A stretch of 16,597 nucleotides of DNA from Acidobacteriota bacterium (GCA_003224195.1 QHYP01000064.1:12058-28654), one strand, 5' to 3'; numbered from the stretch's first letter, positions 1-7,757 are shown. Made by a program: numbers and translations. The notes: generated by a model not told the origin, from the sequence alone.

Positions 1-1
1 C

Positions 2-1234
2 AGCAGCGTGACTGTAACCCTCGCCAATGCGCGGATCACGTTTGCAAATCAGACTGGCGCAACAATCATGGTGGGTACCGCCAGCTGCCCGACGAATTCC
101 GTCTGCACAGTCTCAGGAATAACTCCGGTCCAGCCGTCCGCAATCTCGTTTGGGACTTCCGGTCTGTCTCTCAGCACCGCCAGTCCCCAGGGAATCAGCC
201 TCGAGTTCAACCTGAACAACGCCATTACATTTACAAATGGAACTATGGCCTTGGATTTTTCGCAGGCGAAGGCCGTGACCGTGGCCACGCTGCCGCGCAC
301 CAACAGCAATCTTTCCACCGGCCAGCTTGACCTGATCGAAGACTTCACCGGGGTTGTCACAAGTGTGACGCAGCCATCCGCGTCGTCCTCCGGGTCGGTG
401 ACCTTGCTCTCCGCGACGCGCGGCACCCTTGCCGCGAAGGTCCCTTCAGGCTTTATCCCCGACGATCTGTTGGCACTCTGCGGTCCCACGCTGGATTTCA
501 CTTGCATCAAGCAGAATCAAACGGCCAGCGCCGATGCGATCCTGAATACGGATGGAACTCTCACTCTGCAAGAAATCGAACCGCTTTTTTCCACCACCCA
601 GGACCTCATCGAAGGCGTCGTTACATCGATCAGTTCGAGCAATAACACTCAGTTCAACCTGGTTGCGACCGACAAAGTGCTTTCATCGTCCTCCAGCGCT
701 TTGAATTCGCTCAATCTGGGGGACCAAGTACTGGTCAATCTTGCTTTACCAAATCCATTTCTTGTGGACACAAAAGGCCTGACCGTGCCCGTGGCCAACC
801 GTAATCTTTTCGCCGGCAGTGCAGACACAAGCGTAATCTTTCCGGGACAATCGGTCCTTATCCAAGTCAGCAGCTTTGTCGCTGCCTCAGGGAATGTCAT
901 AGCGGCAGCTACCGTGAATGGCCCCAATACCGCTGTCCTGCGCTTCTCGCGCTTCACCGCGAGCGTTGCGTCCCAGGTTTCGTCCCTCATCTTCACTATA
1001 AACAACCTTCCCGTTTACATTCCTTCCGGCACGCCTTCCAATGCCGCTATACCGGTGTTCCCCTCGCCGCCGCAGGTACAGACCTTTCTGAATGCAACCA
1101 AATTCGACGGGGTCTCGGACGCAACCGGCCTTGCCATCAACGACAGAGTATCGCTCCGCGCCCTCTTCCTGGAAAATTCTGCGATGAGCTCTACGCCCGC
1201 GTTCTTCGCGGCAAAAGTCCGGAAGCAGCAATAG
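2..1234 (+). CDS. DUF4382/DUF5666-like secreted protein, 3' part (5' end outside window)
   Basis: The reading frame is open to the left edge, so the GTG at 8 is probably an internal valine and about 410 residues of a longer protein are visible. The product is rich in Ser, Thr, Asn and Val with short beta-type segments and no membrane span, as in exported proteins. The first ~95 residues resemble the end of a DUF4382 domain (a hydrophobic LEFNLNNAI-type strand). Two related blocks follow, starting DLIEDFTGVVTSV (about residues 110-122) and DLIEGVVTSI (about 201-210), which look like repeated DUF5666-type small beta domains. Four cysteines are visible (SCPTNSVC, and LCG with FTC), possibly disulphide-bonded if exported. 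The signal peptide or lipobox would lie upstream of the window. Function is unknown; the family assignment is from pattern only and is moderate. It is convergent with the anti-sigma gene. Confidence 0.75.
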   Translation, partial: SSVTVTLANARITFANQTGATIMVGTASCPTNSVCTVSGITPVQPSAISFGTSGLSLSTASPQGISLEFNLNNAITFTNGTMALDFSQAKAVTVATLPRTNSNLSTGQLDLIEDFTGVVTSVTQPSASSSGSVTLLSATRGTLAAKVPSGFIPDDLLALCGPTLDFTCIKQNQTASADAILNTDGTLTLQEIEPLFSTTQDLIEGVVTSISSSNNTQFNLVATDKVLSSSSSALNSLNLGDQVLVNLALPNPFLVDTKGLTVPVANRNLFAGSADTSVIFPGQSVLIQVSSFVAASGNVIAAATVNGPNTAVLRFSRFTASVASQVSSLIFTINNLPVYIPSGTPSNAAIPVFPSPPQVQTFLNATKFDGVSDATGLAINDRVSLRALFLENSAMSSTPAFFAAKVRKQQ

Positions 1235-1244
1235 GTAACTCACC

Positions 1245-1292
1245 GCCTCCGCAGAGGCCAAGGGCCTGCCCCGACCAGTCGGGGCCGGCCCT
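1245..1292. terminator. Strong hairpin pair between convergent genes, likely bidirectional terminator
   Basis: GCCTC/GAGGC (1245-1249 with 1254-1258) forms a small stem. Next to it AGGGCC (1261-1266) pairs with GGCCCT (1287-1292), enclosing a perfect 8-bp stem GCCCCGAC/GTCGGGGC (1268-1275 with 1278-1285) after one T:C mismatch. It sits between the stop of the DUF4382-like gene (1234) and the stop of the anti-sigma gene (1343). A pyrimidine-rich run (1310-1320) follows on the plus strand but there is no clean T tract, so the termination role is inferred from position and stem strength. Confidence 0.6.
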
Positions 1293-1342
1293 ACTCTTCG
1301 GATCGTCCCTTTCTTCTTCTCAGCGGTCGTTCATGTCGTGGC

Positions 1343-2998
1343 TCACGCCGGCTGCATACCGACGGCCGAAGCCGAGCTCGGCGCAGGCATCGCCGGCTGG
1401 AACCTCCGGTACAACGCCAGCGAAATCGCGCCCAGACCCCAGATGATGACACCCAGCTTCGCCCACCCGCCGATATAGGGCACCGCGAAAGCCACGCGCA
1501 GAAGAAAGTAACCCAGCGCCATGCGGCCGATCAAAGGCCAGATTTCTCGCGTGGGCCCGATGATCCACTTGCCGAGCAGCGCCCCGACGACAAGCTGCGA
1601 ATAATGGAGCGACGCGTACCAAACGAGAAAGCCTGAGATGCCCAGGGCCAGACCCACTACGGTGCAGCAGGCGATGATCGCTGCAATCGGCACCGCAAAG
1701 AGCACCAGCACACCAAGGCCCACCGACACGCCTATACCTTCCGCAACGACAATCGCTTCTTCCGTAAATTTCGGCATCAACAAAAACAGAACCATCCCGA
1801 AAAGCACGATTGCGGCAATAAAAATGACGCGCCAGACATAGAAGCGCGGCCTGCTGTATTCCGGCTTGTGCTCCATCTTCTGGTATTCGACCGGCGACTT
1901 CAGCTTGGCCTGTGGGGATACGTCCGGCGGCTTGTTGCCCTCAAAATGAACCGGCCCGTCAACCTCTGCCGTCGAGGTAATGTCCAGTGTGTCTCCTTTC
2001 GCGCGAATTCCGCCGGCAATCCTGCCGGAAATGCGAGCATCTTTTGAGAAAATCAGAAGATCGCGCCCCAGCCGGCCATCGAGACTCAATATCTCCGTGA
2101 ATATGGTTAGGCTCCCGCCGATTTTGCCCGCTGAGTCCACGGTCACCACTTGAGTAAACGCCAGAACGTTTTTGGCCACATTCCCCGTGATTGTCATGTT
2201 ATTTGCGAACGTGCGGATATTTCCGTCGACCTGCCCGCTGATCCGCACCGACTGCGAAAACCCTATGACGTCGCCCTTGACATGCCCGCCGACGTTCACG
2301 TCCTGAGAGAAAACGAACACGTCGCCGTCCACGGTGCCGTCAACGCGGGCTCTATGGCAGAACAAGAAGATGTCGCCCTTGACCGTCTCGCCTTGTTTGA
2401 CCTCGACGTAGTCGCCCCTGCGAGTCTCCGTCGCCGAAGCCGTCGCCGGCAGCATCACCGCCGCGCACAGCCCGCCCAGAACCATTGCCAGCGCCGAGCC
2501 GCGCCGCAACCTTCGCCTCAAGAGGACTATTAAGAAGCCGCCTAGGGTGAGCATCGCAAGCACTTCGAGCAGGCTGAGCATGGATTGCCATCCTTTCCAG
2601 AAGGCGCCCTGGAAGATGAGCAGACCAAGCAGGTTGGTCCCGCCGAAACCTGCTTGCTCGAGCTGCTGCATCCAGGGCTCTATGTATCCCGTATAGAGGG
2701 CATAAACGCCCGTTGCCGCCAGGCCGAAAGCCACCGCCCAAACCCATTGCAACGAGCGCGCGCTGCGTCCCGGAACAACCGCCAACCGCGCTGGAAGCGG
2801 CTCTTCGTCTTCAAACATCGCCCGCTTCAGCAGCCGCGATTCGCGCTCGAGCGCGTGGAGCAGCGTGCGGCAGCCGGGGCAGTGTTCCGTGTGGGAGGAA
2901 ACCTCTTGGGCGCGGGCGTGGTCAAGCTGTCCTTCGACGTACAGCAGGCAGGTCATCTCGTCCAGGTGTTCATTCCCTCGGCGATCCTGTTCGCTCAT
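1343..2998 (-). CDS. Membrane anti-sigma factor fused to a bactofilin-like repeat domain
   Basis: 551 residues. The N-terminus carries a zinc anti-sigma (ZAS) motif H36-x3-C40-x2-C43, expected in the cytoplasm to hold the cognate ECF sigma factor. Hydrophobic spans follow at about 84-104, 139-160 (then RRRLRR, a positive-inside signal) and 168-188. Residues ~195-350 hold eight or so 17-20-residue repeats of the type GD(I/V)FxFSxxVxVxGxVx, the turn pattern of bactofilin/polymer-forming beta-solenoids. The topology puts this domain in the periplasm. Residues ~388-530 contain several more membrane spans, and the tail is Pro/Ser/Ala-rich. The ATG overlaps the sigma gene stop as ATGA (2995-2998), so the two are translationally coupled. 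Inferred role: restrain the upstream sigma factor and release it on an envelope signal. The ZAS, solenoid and membrane parts are visible in the sequence; the sensing role is inference. Confidence 0.85.
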   Translation of the reverse strand: MSEQDRRGNEHLDEMTCLLYVEGQLDHARAQEVSSHTEHCPGCRTLLHALERESRLLKRAMFEDEEPLPARLAVVPGRSARSLQWVWAVAFGLAATGVYALYTGYIEPWMQQLEQAGFGGTNLLGLLIFQGAFWKGWQSMLSLLEVLAMLTLGGFLIVLLRRRLRRGSALAMVLGGLCAAVMLPATASATETRRGDYVEVKQGETVKGDIFLFCHRARVDGTVDGDVFVFSQDVNVGGHVKGDVIGFSQSVRISGQVDGNIRTFANNMTITGNVAKNVLAFTQVVTVDSAGKIGGSLTIFTEILSLDGRLGRDLLIFSKDARISGRIAGGIRAKGDTLDITSTAEVDGPVHFEGNKPPDVSPQAKLKSPVEYQKMEHKPEYSRPRFYVWRVIFIAAIVLFGMVLFLLMPKFTEEAIVVAEGIGVSVGLGVLVLFAVPIAAIIACCTVVGLALGISGFLVWYASLHYSQLVVGALLGKWIIGPTREIWPLIGRMALGYFLLRVAFAVPYIGGWAKLGVIIWGLGAISLALYRRFQPAMPAPSSASAVGMQPA

Positions 2999-3603
2999 AG
3001 GGTCCCTCCTGCCGCCAGGGCGCTCGATTCTCCCAGCACCTGCCGGAGTTCATGCCGCGCGCGGAGCAGCACCACGCCCACAAACGCCCGGCGCACGCCA
3101 AGCGCATCGGCAATCTCGTCGTAGCTCATGTCCGAGTAGTAGCGCAGCACCAGCGCCATGCGCGCCCGGGCGCCGAGCTTGTCCAGAGCGCGTCGCACTT
3201 CCTGGCTCGTGCGCTGCTCGATCAGCCGGTCGAGTTGGTTCGGGTCCGGGTGTTCCAGCGGCAGCGTCTCCACGTCTTCGGTCTCTTTGCCCTGCCGGAC
3301 CTTCCTCCGGCGGAGCAGGTCCCAACAGTGATTCGCCGACACTCTGTACAGCCATGCCGTGAATGAGCGCGTCACATCGTATTGCCCCAACTTCCTCTGT
3401 AGATCTGCGAAGATCTCCATCGTCGCGTCTTCCGCATCTTCCCGGGTCGGCAGCGCCCTCCGGCAGAACCGAAAGATAGCCGGCGCGTACTCCTTGTAAA
3501 GCTGGCCCCAAGCGTCGGCATCGCCTGCCCGGGCGCGAGCAATCGTCTCCACGGGTTCGATTTTCGCCGGGGCGCTCATCCGACCTGGTCTCAGAGCATC
3601 CAT
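2995..3603 (-). CDS. ECF-type RNA polymerase sigma factor
   Basis: 202 residues, normal for a sigma-70 family ECF factor. Region 2 spans about residues 34-100, with the usual ED(A)EDATMEIF helix and the FTAWLYRVSANHCWDLLRRR segment that contacts the -10 element and core enzyme. Region 4 lies at about 132-188, with the helix-turn-helix MSYDEIADALGVRRAFVGVVLLRAR cut into short motifs such as YDEIADALGV and RAFVGVVL. It would direct RNA polymerase to a small set of promoters, often including its own. The next gene overlaps by 4 bp and encodes its likely anti-sigma factor. The start is uncertain: ATG at 3603 has a poor ribosome-binding site, and ATG at 3579 (residue 9, MSAPAK) is equally possible and leaves both domains intact. 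Confidence 0.93.
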   Translation of the reverse strand: MDALRPGRMSAPAKIEPVETIARARAGDADAWGQLYKEYAPAIFRFCRRALPTREDAEDATMEIFADLQRKLGQYDVTRSFTAWLYRVSANHCWDLLRRRKVRQGKETEDVETLPLEHPDPNQLDRLIEQRTSQEVRRALDKLGARARMALVLRYYSDMSYDEIADALGVRRAFVGVVLLRARHELRQVLGESSALAAGGTL

Positions 3604-3605
3604 AG

Positions 3606-3634
3606 CCTAATACGCAGGGGGCTCCGAAAAAATT
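3606..3634 (-). promoter_or_regulatory. Possible promoter of the sigma/anti-sigma operon
   Basis: Read on the minus strand, AATTTTTTCGG (3634-3624) is followed after a C-rich spacer by TGCGTATTAG (3616-3607), just before the first ATG. A T-rich -35 and a CGT-containing -10 would fit an autoregulated ECF promoter. If transcription starts near 3600, the ATG at 3579 would be the real start. This is a single-site guess with no second copy in the window. Confidence 0.22.
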
Positions 3635-3730
3635 ACACGCCGGGAACCTCCTCCGGCTGGGGCAACCGCTCGTGGGCCAGCACTTTAGCAGAAAAGGCAG
3701 CCGCCGGAGAGTACGGTTCTCTCGCTGCCC

Positions 3731-3765
3731 AAAAATAAAGCGGCCCGGCCAACCCGCCGAGCCGC
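3731..3765 (-). terminator. Rho-independent terminator of the TonB receptor gene
   Basis: On the minus strand GCGGCTCGGC (3765-3756) pairs with GCCGGGCCGC (3749-3740) over 10 bp including one G:U, with loop GGGTTG. The run TTTATTTTT (3739-3731) follows directly. A GC-rich stem with a T tract about 45 nt past the receptor stop is a textbook intrinsic terminator. Confidence 0.85.
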
Positions 3766-3782
3766 CAGTGAGTTTGTGTAGC

Positions 3783-3800
3783 GGCGGCTTTCAAGCCGCC
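3783..3800. repeat. Short perfect palindrome (REP-like), receptor 3' end
   Basis: GGCGGCTT-TC-AAGCCGCC forms a perfect 8-bp stem 10 nt past the receptor stop codon and upstream of the T-tailed terminator in the direction of transcription. It has no T tract of its own. It may protect the mRNA 3' end or be a member of a dispersed palindrome family. Confidence 0.55.
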
Positions 3801-3809
3801 ATCTGCGTG

Positions 3810-6800
3810 CTAAAACGTAAACTTCACCGCCAACTGGATGCCTCGCGGTCCCCCGCTGCCGAGGAATGGGTATCCGATCCCCACGTCGCCCGTGGCTGTC
3901 AAATGAAGTGAACCCAAGGACCTGCCATCAGCGCCGACCCCGGCGGGAAAGGCTGTGCTCTTATTCGGGGCCGCATCGGCGATAAACAGCGGCAAATAGG
4001 GGTTGGCAAAGTTCGCATGGTTGAGGATGTTGTAGAACTCCGCGCGGAGCTGCACCTTCAATCGTTCCGTGATCGCTGTGTCCTTGAAAATGGCGAAGTC
4101 AAACTGCCGGAAATTCGGTCCGCGCAGCGAATTCCGGCCTTCGTTGCCGAAGTGGCGCGTCCCGGGAATACAAGTGTCGGCAAAACCGTCGCCGCCGGTC
4201 GCCGGGTACGAGCAGGGAGCCGCAAATGCCGTCAGGTCCATAAAATTATTGGGGTCCCGTCGGTGATATACGATCGGAGCCACAACGTCCGGCCGGCCAA
4301 AGAATTCCCCGCTTCCATCGTAATCATCCTCGAAATTGTAGTTGAGCTGGAACGGCTGGCCCGACTGCACCGAAACGATCCCGTTGATGCCCCAGCCATC
4401 CGTCAACCGCTTCCAATCGCCCTTCCGGTTCGGGAACTCATAAATGTAGTTCCAGGTCAAACGGTGCCGCACGTCAAAATTGGAGTTGCCCCGGTTGAAC
4501 CGGATGGGGGCGCGGCTGTCGTTCGGTTGTGCGGCGTTGGGAACAAAGTCCTCGCCGTCGCTCGCGTCGTCAATGGAGTGCGACCAGACATAGTTCAAGG
4601 TCGAGGTCAGGCCACGCCACTCGTTGATTCGCAGACTCATCTGTAAAGCGTGGTACACCGAATTGGCCGAGGATTCCTGCCAGTTAACAAAGACGTCGAG
4701 CGGTCCACCGACGAACCGCGGCACGCTTCCGTCGTGAATCATTGGTGTGGCTCCAGGACCCCCGCACGCCGCTGACTGTCCGAGGTCGCACGCCGTGATA
4801 TCTGCCTGAGTTGGCTGGTTGATGTCCCGGAAACGGAAGAGCTTATGGCCGTTCGAGCCCACATAGCCAACCTGTAAGACCATGTGCTTGGCCAACTCCT
4901 GCTGCACGTTCAGGTTGAAGTTCTGCATATACGGCGTACGGATGTTCGGATCCACACCGAAAGCATCCGTCATGGGAAAGGCAAAGCCGTATACAGGAGT
5001 CGATGAACTCAATGGCCCCGGATTCGCACCTGCGGACGAGATCGGATTAGGGCCAAATCCCGAGTAGGCTGGACCCGGATCGAAACCACTGTTGAACGGC
5101 AAATGCCCCATGAAGAAGTCCTGCGAGAAGGCGTCATAGAAGAAGCCGTAGCCAGCCCGAACCACTGTTCTGCCTTTGCCAGTTAGATCCCAAGCGATGC
5201 TGGAGCGCGGGCTGAAGTTGTTGTAGTCCGGCTGATAGAGCTGGGCAGTGCCCAGAAGAATCGGGGCACCCGTCTGTGGATTGATGTTCGTGAAGTTGCC
5301 GTGCTTTTCCTGAACGACTCCGAAGTAGTCATAGCGGAGACCGAAGTTGAATGTAAAGCTCCTTGTCCAGCGAAAGCTGTCCTGGAGATAAAACGCATGG
5401 GAATTTTCGAAGGTATTACGGTTTGTGTTACCCTGCCGCTGCGATCCTCCGTCCGGCGTGCCGGACAGGAAAGCTGAGAGGGTGCCGAAGCCGAGGGTCC
5501 CACGGAAGCCCCGGTTGAAGATCTGCGAGATAGAGGTGCGACGGAACTCGTAGCCCAGTTTCACGTCGTGCCGCCCACGTTTCCAAGAAATGTTGTCAAT
5601 GTAGTGCCAGTTGGTGTCCACTCGCTGCCGCGGATCGCCGTTATCCGCGCCGATGGGAGCAAACCCGGAAACACCGATCTTCGGCAGCCCGAAATTGTAC
5701 GCGGTTGCTCCGGTGTTGAGCCCAATCGTGGACGGATCGAAGCTCCGGTCTTGCGGAAAAAATCCCTCAGCAAATCGGTTCCACCCGAGCCGAGACTCAT
5801 TCACAAGCGAAGGAGTCAACACGGAAACATAGGATAGTGATACGAGTTGGACGCGTGTCGGCGTCGCCGTATTGAAGCCCGGCACCAAGCCACCACCCAC
5901 GAGCGCCAGCGGGAAGCTCTGGTCGCTGTCACCGAAGTAGTAGCGCCCCGTCAGGAGGTTGTCTTTCGAAAAATTGTGATCAATTTTGACGATGGCGCTG
6001 TCCACGCGGTTCGAAAACGGTGTAGCGAGAGAAATGTTGTCGGGCATCACGGGTTCAACAGTGTTGCCAATGCAGGAGCCGGAGAGATTCGGCTGCGGCC
6101 AAGGGTTCTTGGCCAACAGGTTGGCGATCACCGGGTTGATCCCGCCCGGCGGCGTGTTGTCAGTGATGTCTTGTCGTGTCGGCACGCATGCCGTGCTGGC
6201 TTCCGCGCCCTTCTCCCGCACCCCTTCGTAATCTAGGAAAATGAAGGTCTTATCGTGCGCAATCGGCCCGCCGAGGGAGCCACCAAACTGGTTGTTGTGG
6301 AAGGGGTTTTGCGGCGAGCCCGCTTGGTTGAAGTAGTTGCGCGCATCGAGGGCGTTGTTGCGGAAAAATTCGAGCGCCGAGCCGTGCCAGTCGTTTGTAC
6401 CGCTCTTGGTGACGATGTTGATGACGCCGCCGGCGCTGCGGCCATACTCTGGCTCATAATTGGAGAGCACTCGCAACTCAGCCACAGCCTCGACTGGTAG
6501 AATCGTCGCCGGCGTGCCGAAGACACCTGCTTCGTTGATGGAAGGATCGTTCCGGTAGCCATCATTCATGTCTGTACCGTCGAGCAGGAAGTTGTTCGCG
6601 CGACCCCGCGCGCCATTGACGGAGAATACGCCAAATGAGCCGGGTGAATCGGTAATCTGATCCGGGGAGCCGGCAACTCCCGGAACGAGATAAATCAGCT
6701 TGGTGTAGTCGCGGCCGTTGACCGGCAGGTTGGTAACCACGCGGGCTTCGACGATGCCGCCCAGCGTGTCCGAGGTCGACTCGACCTGGGGTAGCGGGAG

Positions 6801-7139
6801 GGCCACGTCGGCGCGCCGCTCCTGGGACACCTCGACGCGCAATGCCGTCACCACACCCGCGCGGAAACCCTGCTTCTCCACGGTCACGCTGTAATTGCCG
6901 ATAGGCAGTTCGGGCACGACGTAGCTGCCGTCGTCCGAAGTCGTCACCTCGCGTGTCAGGCCCGTGTCGGCGTTCTTCACCGTCACTTTGGCTCCAGCGA
7001 CTGCCGCTCCCGAAGCGTCCGTCACCGTGCCCAGAATCGTCCCCCGGAACGTCTGCGCACTCGCCGCGAACCCTCCCGCGAGCAGCAGAGCCGCCGCTAC
7101 CATGCATATCCCCCGTAAACAGCCAGATACACCCCTCAT
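3810..7139 (-). CDS. TonB-dependent receptor, Oar-like, with carboxypeptidase-regulatory-like N-terminal domain
   Basis: 1109 residues from the chosen ATG at 7139, an outer-membrane transporter energised by TonB. Residues 1-28 are a signal peptide (hydrophobic core MVAAALLLAGGFAASA, cut before QT). Residues ~31-115 form a carboxypeptidase-regulatory-like/Ig fold (GTILGTVTDASGAAVAGA, GSYVVPELPIGNYSVTV). Residues ~120-250 are the plug, with LPVNGRDYTKLIYLVPG, SVNGARGRANNFLLDG and GGVINIVTKSGTN. The rest is a beta-barrel ending in ...LAVKFTF, with the C-terminal Phe used by the BAM insertion machinery. The frame is open to 7337, but AAAGGAGA lies 6 nt before the ATG at 7139 and the signal peptide starts there. 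No SusD-like lipoprotein or degradative enzyme is adjacent, so the substrate cannot be read from context. Oar-like receptors are abundant in Acidobacteriota. Confidence 0.95.
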   Translation of the reverse strand: MRGVSGCLRGICMVAAALLLAGGFAASAQTFRGTILGTVTDASGAAVAGAKVTVKNADTGLTREVTTSDDGSYVVPELPIGNYSVTVEKQGFRAGVVTALRVEVSQERRADVALPLPQVESTSDTLGGIVEARVVTNLPVNGRDYTKLIYLVPGVAGSPDQITDSPGSFGVFSVNGARGRANNFLLDGTDMNDGYRNDPSINEAGVFGTPATILPVEAVAELRVLSNYEPEYGRSAGGVINIVTKSGTNDWHGSALEFFRNNALDARNYFNQAGSPQNPFHNNQFGGSLGGPIAHDKTFIFLDYEGVREKGAEASTACVPTRQDITDNTPPGGINPVIANLLAKNPWPQPNLSGSCIGNTVEPVMPDNISLATPFSNRVDSAIVKIDHNFSKDNLLTGRYYFGDSDQSFPLALVGGGLVPGFNTATPTRVQLVSLSYVSVLTPSLVNESRLGWNRFAEGFFPQDRSFDPSTIGLNTGATAYNFGLPKIGVSGFAPIGADNGDPRQRVDTNWHYIDNISWKRGRHDVKLGYEFRRTSISQIFNRGFRGTLGFGTLSAFLSGTPDGGSQRQGNTNRNTFENSHAFYLQDSFRWTRSFTFNFGLRYDYFGVVQEKHGNFTNINPQTGAPILLGTAQLYQPDYNNFSPRSSIAWDLTGKGRTVVRAGYGFFYDAFSQDFFMGHLPFNSGFDPGPAYSGFGPNPISSAGANPGPLSSSTPVYGFAFPMTDAFGVDPNIRTPYMQNFNLNVQQELAKHMVLQVGYVGSNGHKLFRFRDINQPTQADITACDLGQSAACGGPGATPMIHDGSVPRFVGGPLDVFVNWQESSANSVYHALQMSLRINEWRGLTSTLNYVWSHSIDDASDGEDFVPNAAQPNDSRAPIRFNRGNSNFDVRHRLTWNYIYEFPNRKGDWKRLTDGWGINGIVSVQSGQPFQLNYNFEDDYDGSGEFFGRPDVVAPIVYHRRDPNNFMDLTAFAAPCSYPATGGDGFADTCIPGTRHFGNEGRNSLRGPNFRQFDFAIFKDTAITERLKVQLRAEFYNILNHANFANPYLPLFIADAAPNKSTAFPAGVGADGRSLGSLHLTATGDVGIGYPFLGSGGPRGIQLAVKFTF

Positions 7140-7152
7140 GCGTATCTCCTTT
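7140..7152 (-). promoter_or_regulatory. Ribosome-binding site of the TonB receptor gene
   Basis: On the minus strand AAAGGAGA lies 6 nt before the ATG at 7139. It decides the start against the 66-residue N-terminal extension that is open upstream. That extension has no signal-peptide character and overlaps the divergent promoter region. Confidence 0.8.
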
Positions 7153-7245
7153 GCGGAAAACATTCTCGTGTGTTCCCCCCGAAGCGCTTGCCAGCCGATT
7201 CTTGCCGAATCGCTGTGGCGCACCCTGCCCTGGACAAGCACGGCT

Positions 7246-7274
7246 AGGCTAACCGCCCCCGCGCGCAGCGTCAA
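7246..7274 (-). promoter_or_regulatory. Candidate sigma-70-type promoter of the TonB receptor gene
   Basis: On the minus strand TTGACG (7274-7269) and TAGCCT (7251-7246) are separated by 17 nt. The -35 matches 5 of 6 and the -10 only 3 of 6. Transcription would start near 7239 and give a ~100-nt leader. The -35 form agrees with other promoters in the window. Confidence 0.4.
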
Positions 7275-7330
7275 GTAAACTGCGCACGCACCTTGAATAC
7301 CCTCGTGCCCGACGCCAACCACGATATGTG

Positions 7331-7358
7331 TTGACAAGTAATAGAACTGTGCTATAAT
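7331..7358 (+). promoter_or_regulatory. Near-consensus sigma-70 promoter upstream of der
   Basis: TTGACA (7331-7336), 16 nt, TATAAT (7353-7358): both boxes match consensus fully. The start would be near 7365. It points away from the receptor gene and toward der, whose ATG is about 540 nt further on, so the transcript would carry a long leader. Confidence 0.8.
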
Positions 7359-7547
7359 ACCCTCATCGCTCGGGCTTCATTCCCCCGTGCCAGTTCGGTT
7401 ATGCGTCCCCGCCTGCTCCCTTCAAACTGTCGGAATAGCTGCCTGCCCAGTTCTGCGGTCAATTCCCTGCAAAACACGGAACTTTTCCATCTAACCTCTT
7501 TCCTTTCTGCATCTTCCGCACTCTTTTCGGCAATGGACGCAAAGCAA

Positions 7548-7757
7548 CCCTTTTGGAATCAATTCGTTCCGCACTCTTTCTATCGCCACGGGGGTGTAGG
7601 GGGTAGCATTCTCTCTCGCCACACGGTTTTCCTTCCTCCCCGAATCACGTCCCCAGCAGCCGCTCTAACCCCTTTAGAGTCAAATTCTTACAAACACGCC
7701 GCCCCTAAACCCTTTATGGGCACATTCTTACGAGAAACACGGGGGCGGGGGGTAGGC
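7548..7757 (+). repeat. Three degenerate copies of a CCCTTT-N8-ATTC unit; two in 40-bp tandem
   Basis: CCCTTT begins at 7548, 7670 and 7710, and in each copy ATTC follows at offset 14. The last two copies are exactly 40 bp apart and share CCCTTTA and ATTCTTAC. The first and third copies end in CACGGGGG (7587-7594 and 7738-7745) followed by a second G-tract and TAG. Copies differ at many positions, as in an old dispersed intergenic repeat. Confidence 0.55.

Noticed and set aside
2585..3366. Plus-strand frames opposite the sigma/anti-sigma genes
   Set aside because: They overlap conserved sigma region 2/4 and ZAS coding sequence and have Arg/Pro/Ala-rich translations typical of antisense frames.
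3627..3634. A-rich run before the sigma gene as a terminator
   Set aside because: On neither strand does a stable GC stem precede it directly.
2995..7139. Sigma factor, anti-sigma and TonB receptor as a FecIRA-type signalling set
   Set aside because: The anti-sigma is of ZAS type, not FecR type, the receptor lacks a visible secretin/TonB signalling domain, and the receptor gene lies upstream with its own terminator.
7140..7337. N-terminal extension of the TonB receptor
   Set aside because: A strong ribosome-binding site and a signal peptide begin at 7139, and the extension overlaps the divergent promoter region.
7661..7740. CRISPR-like array from the 40-bp tandem units
   Set aside because: Only two adjacent diverged units, no spacers, no cas gene.
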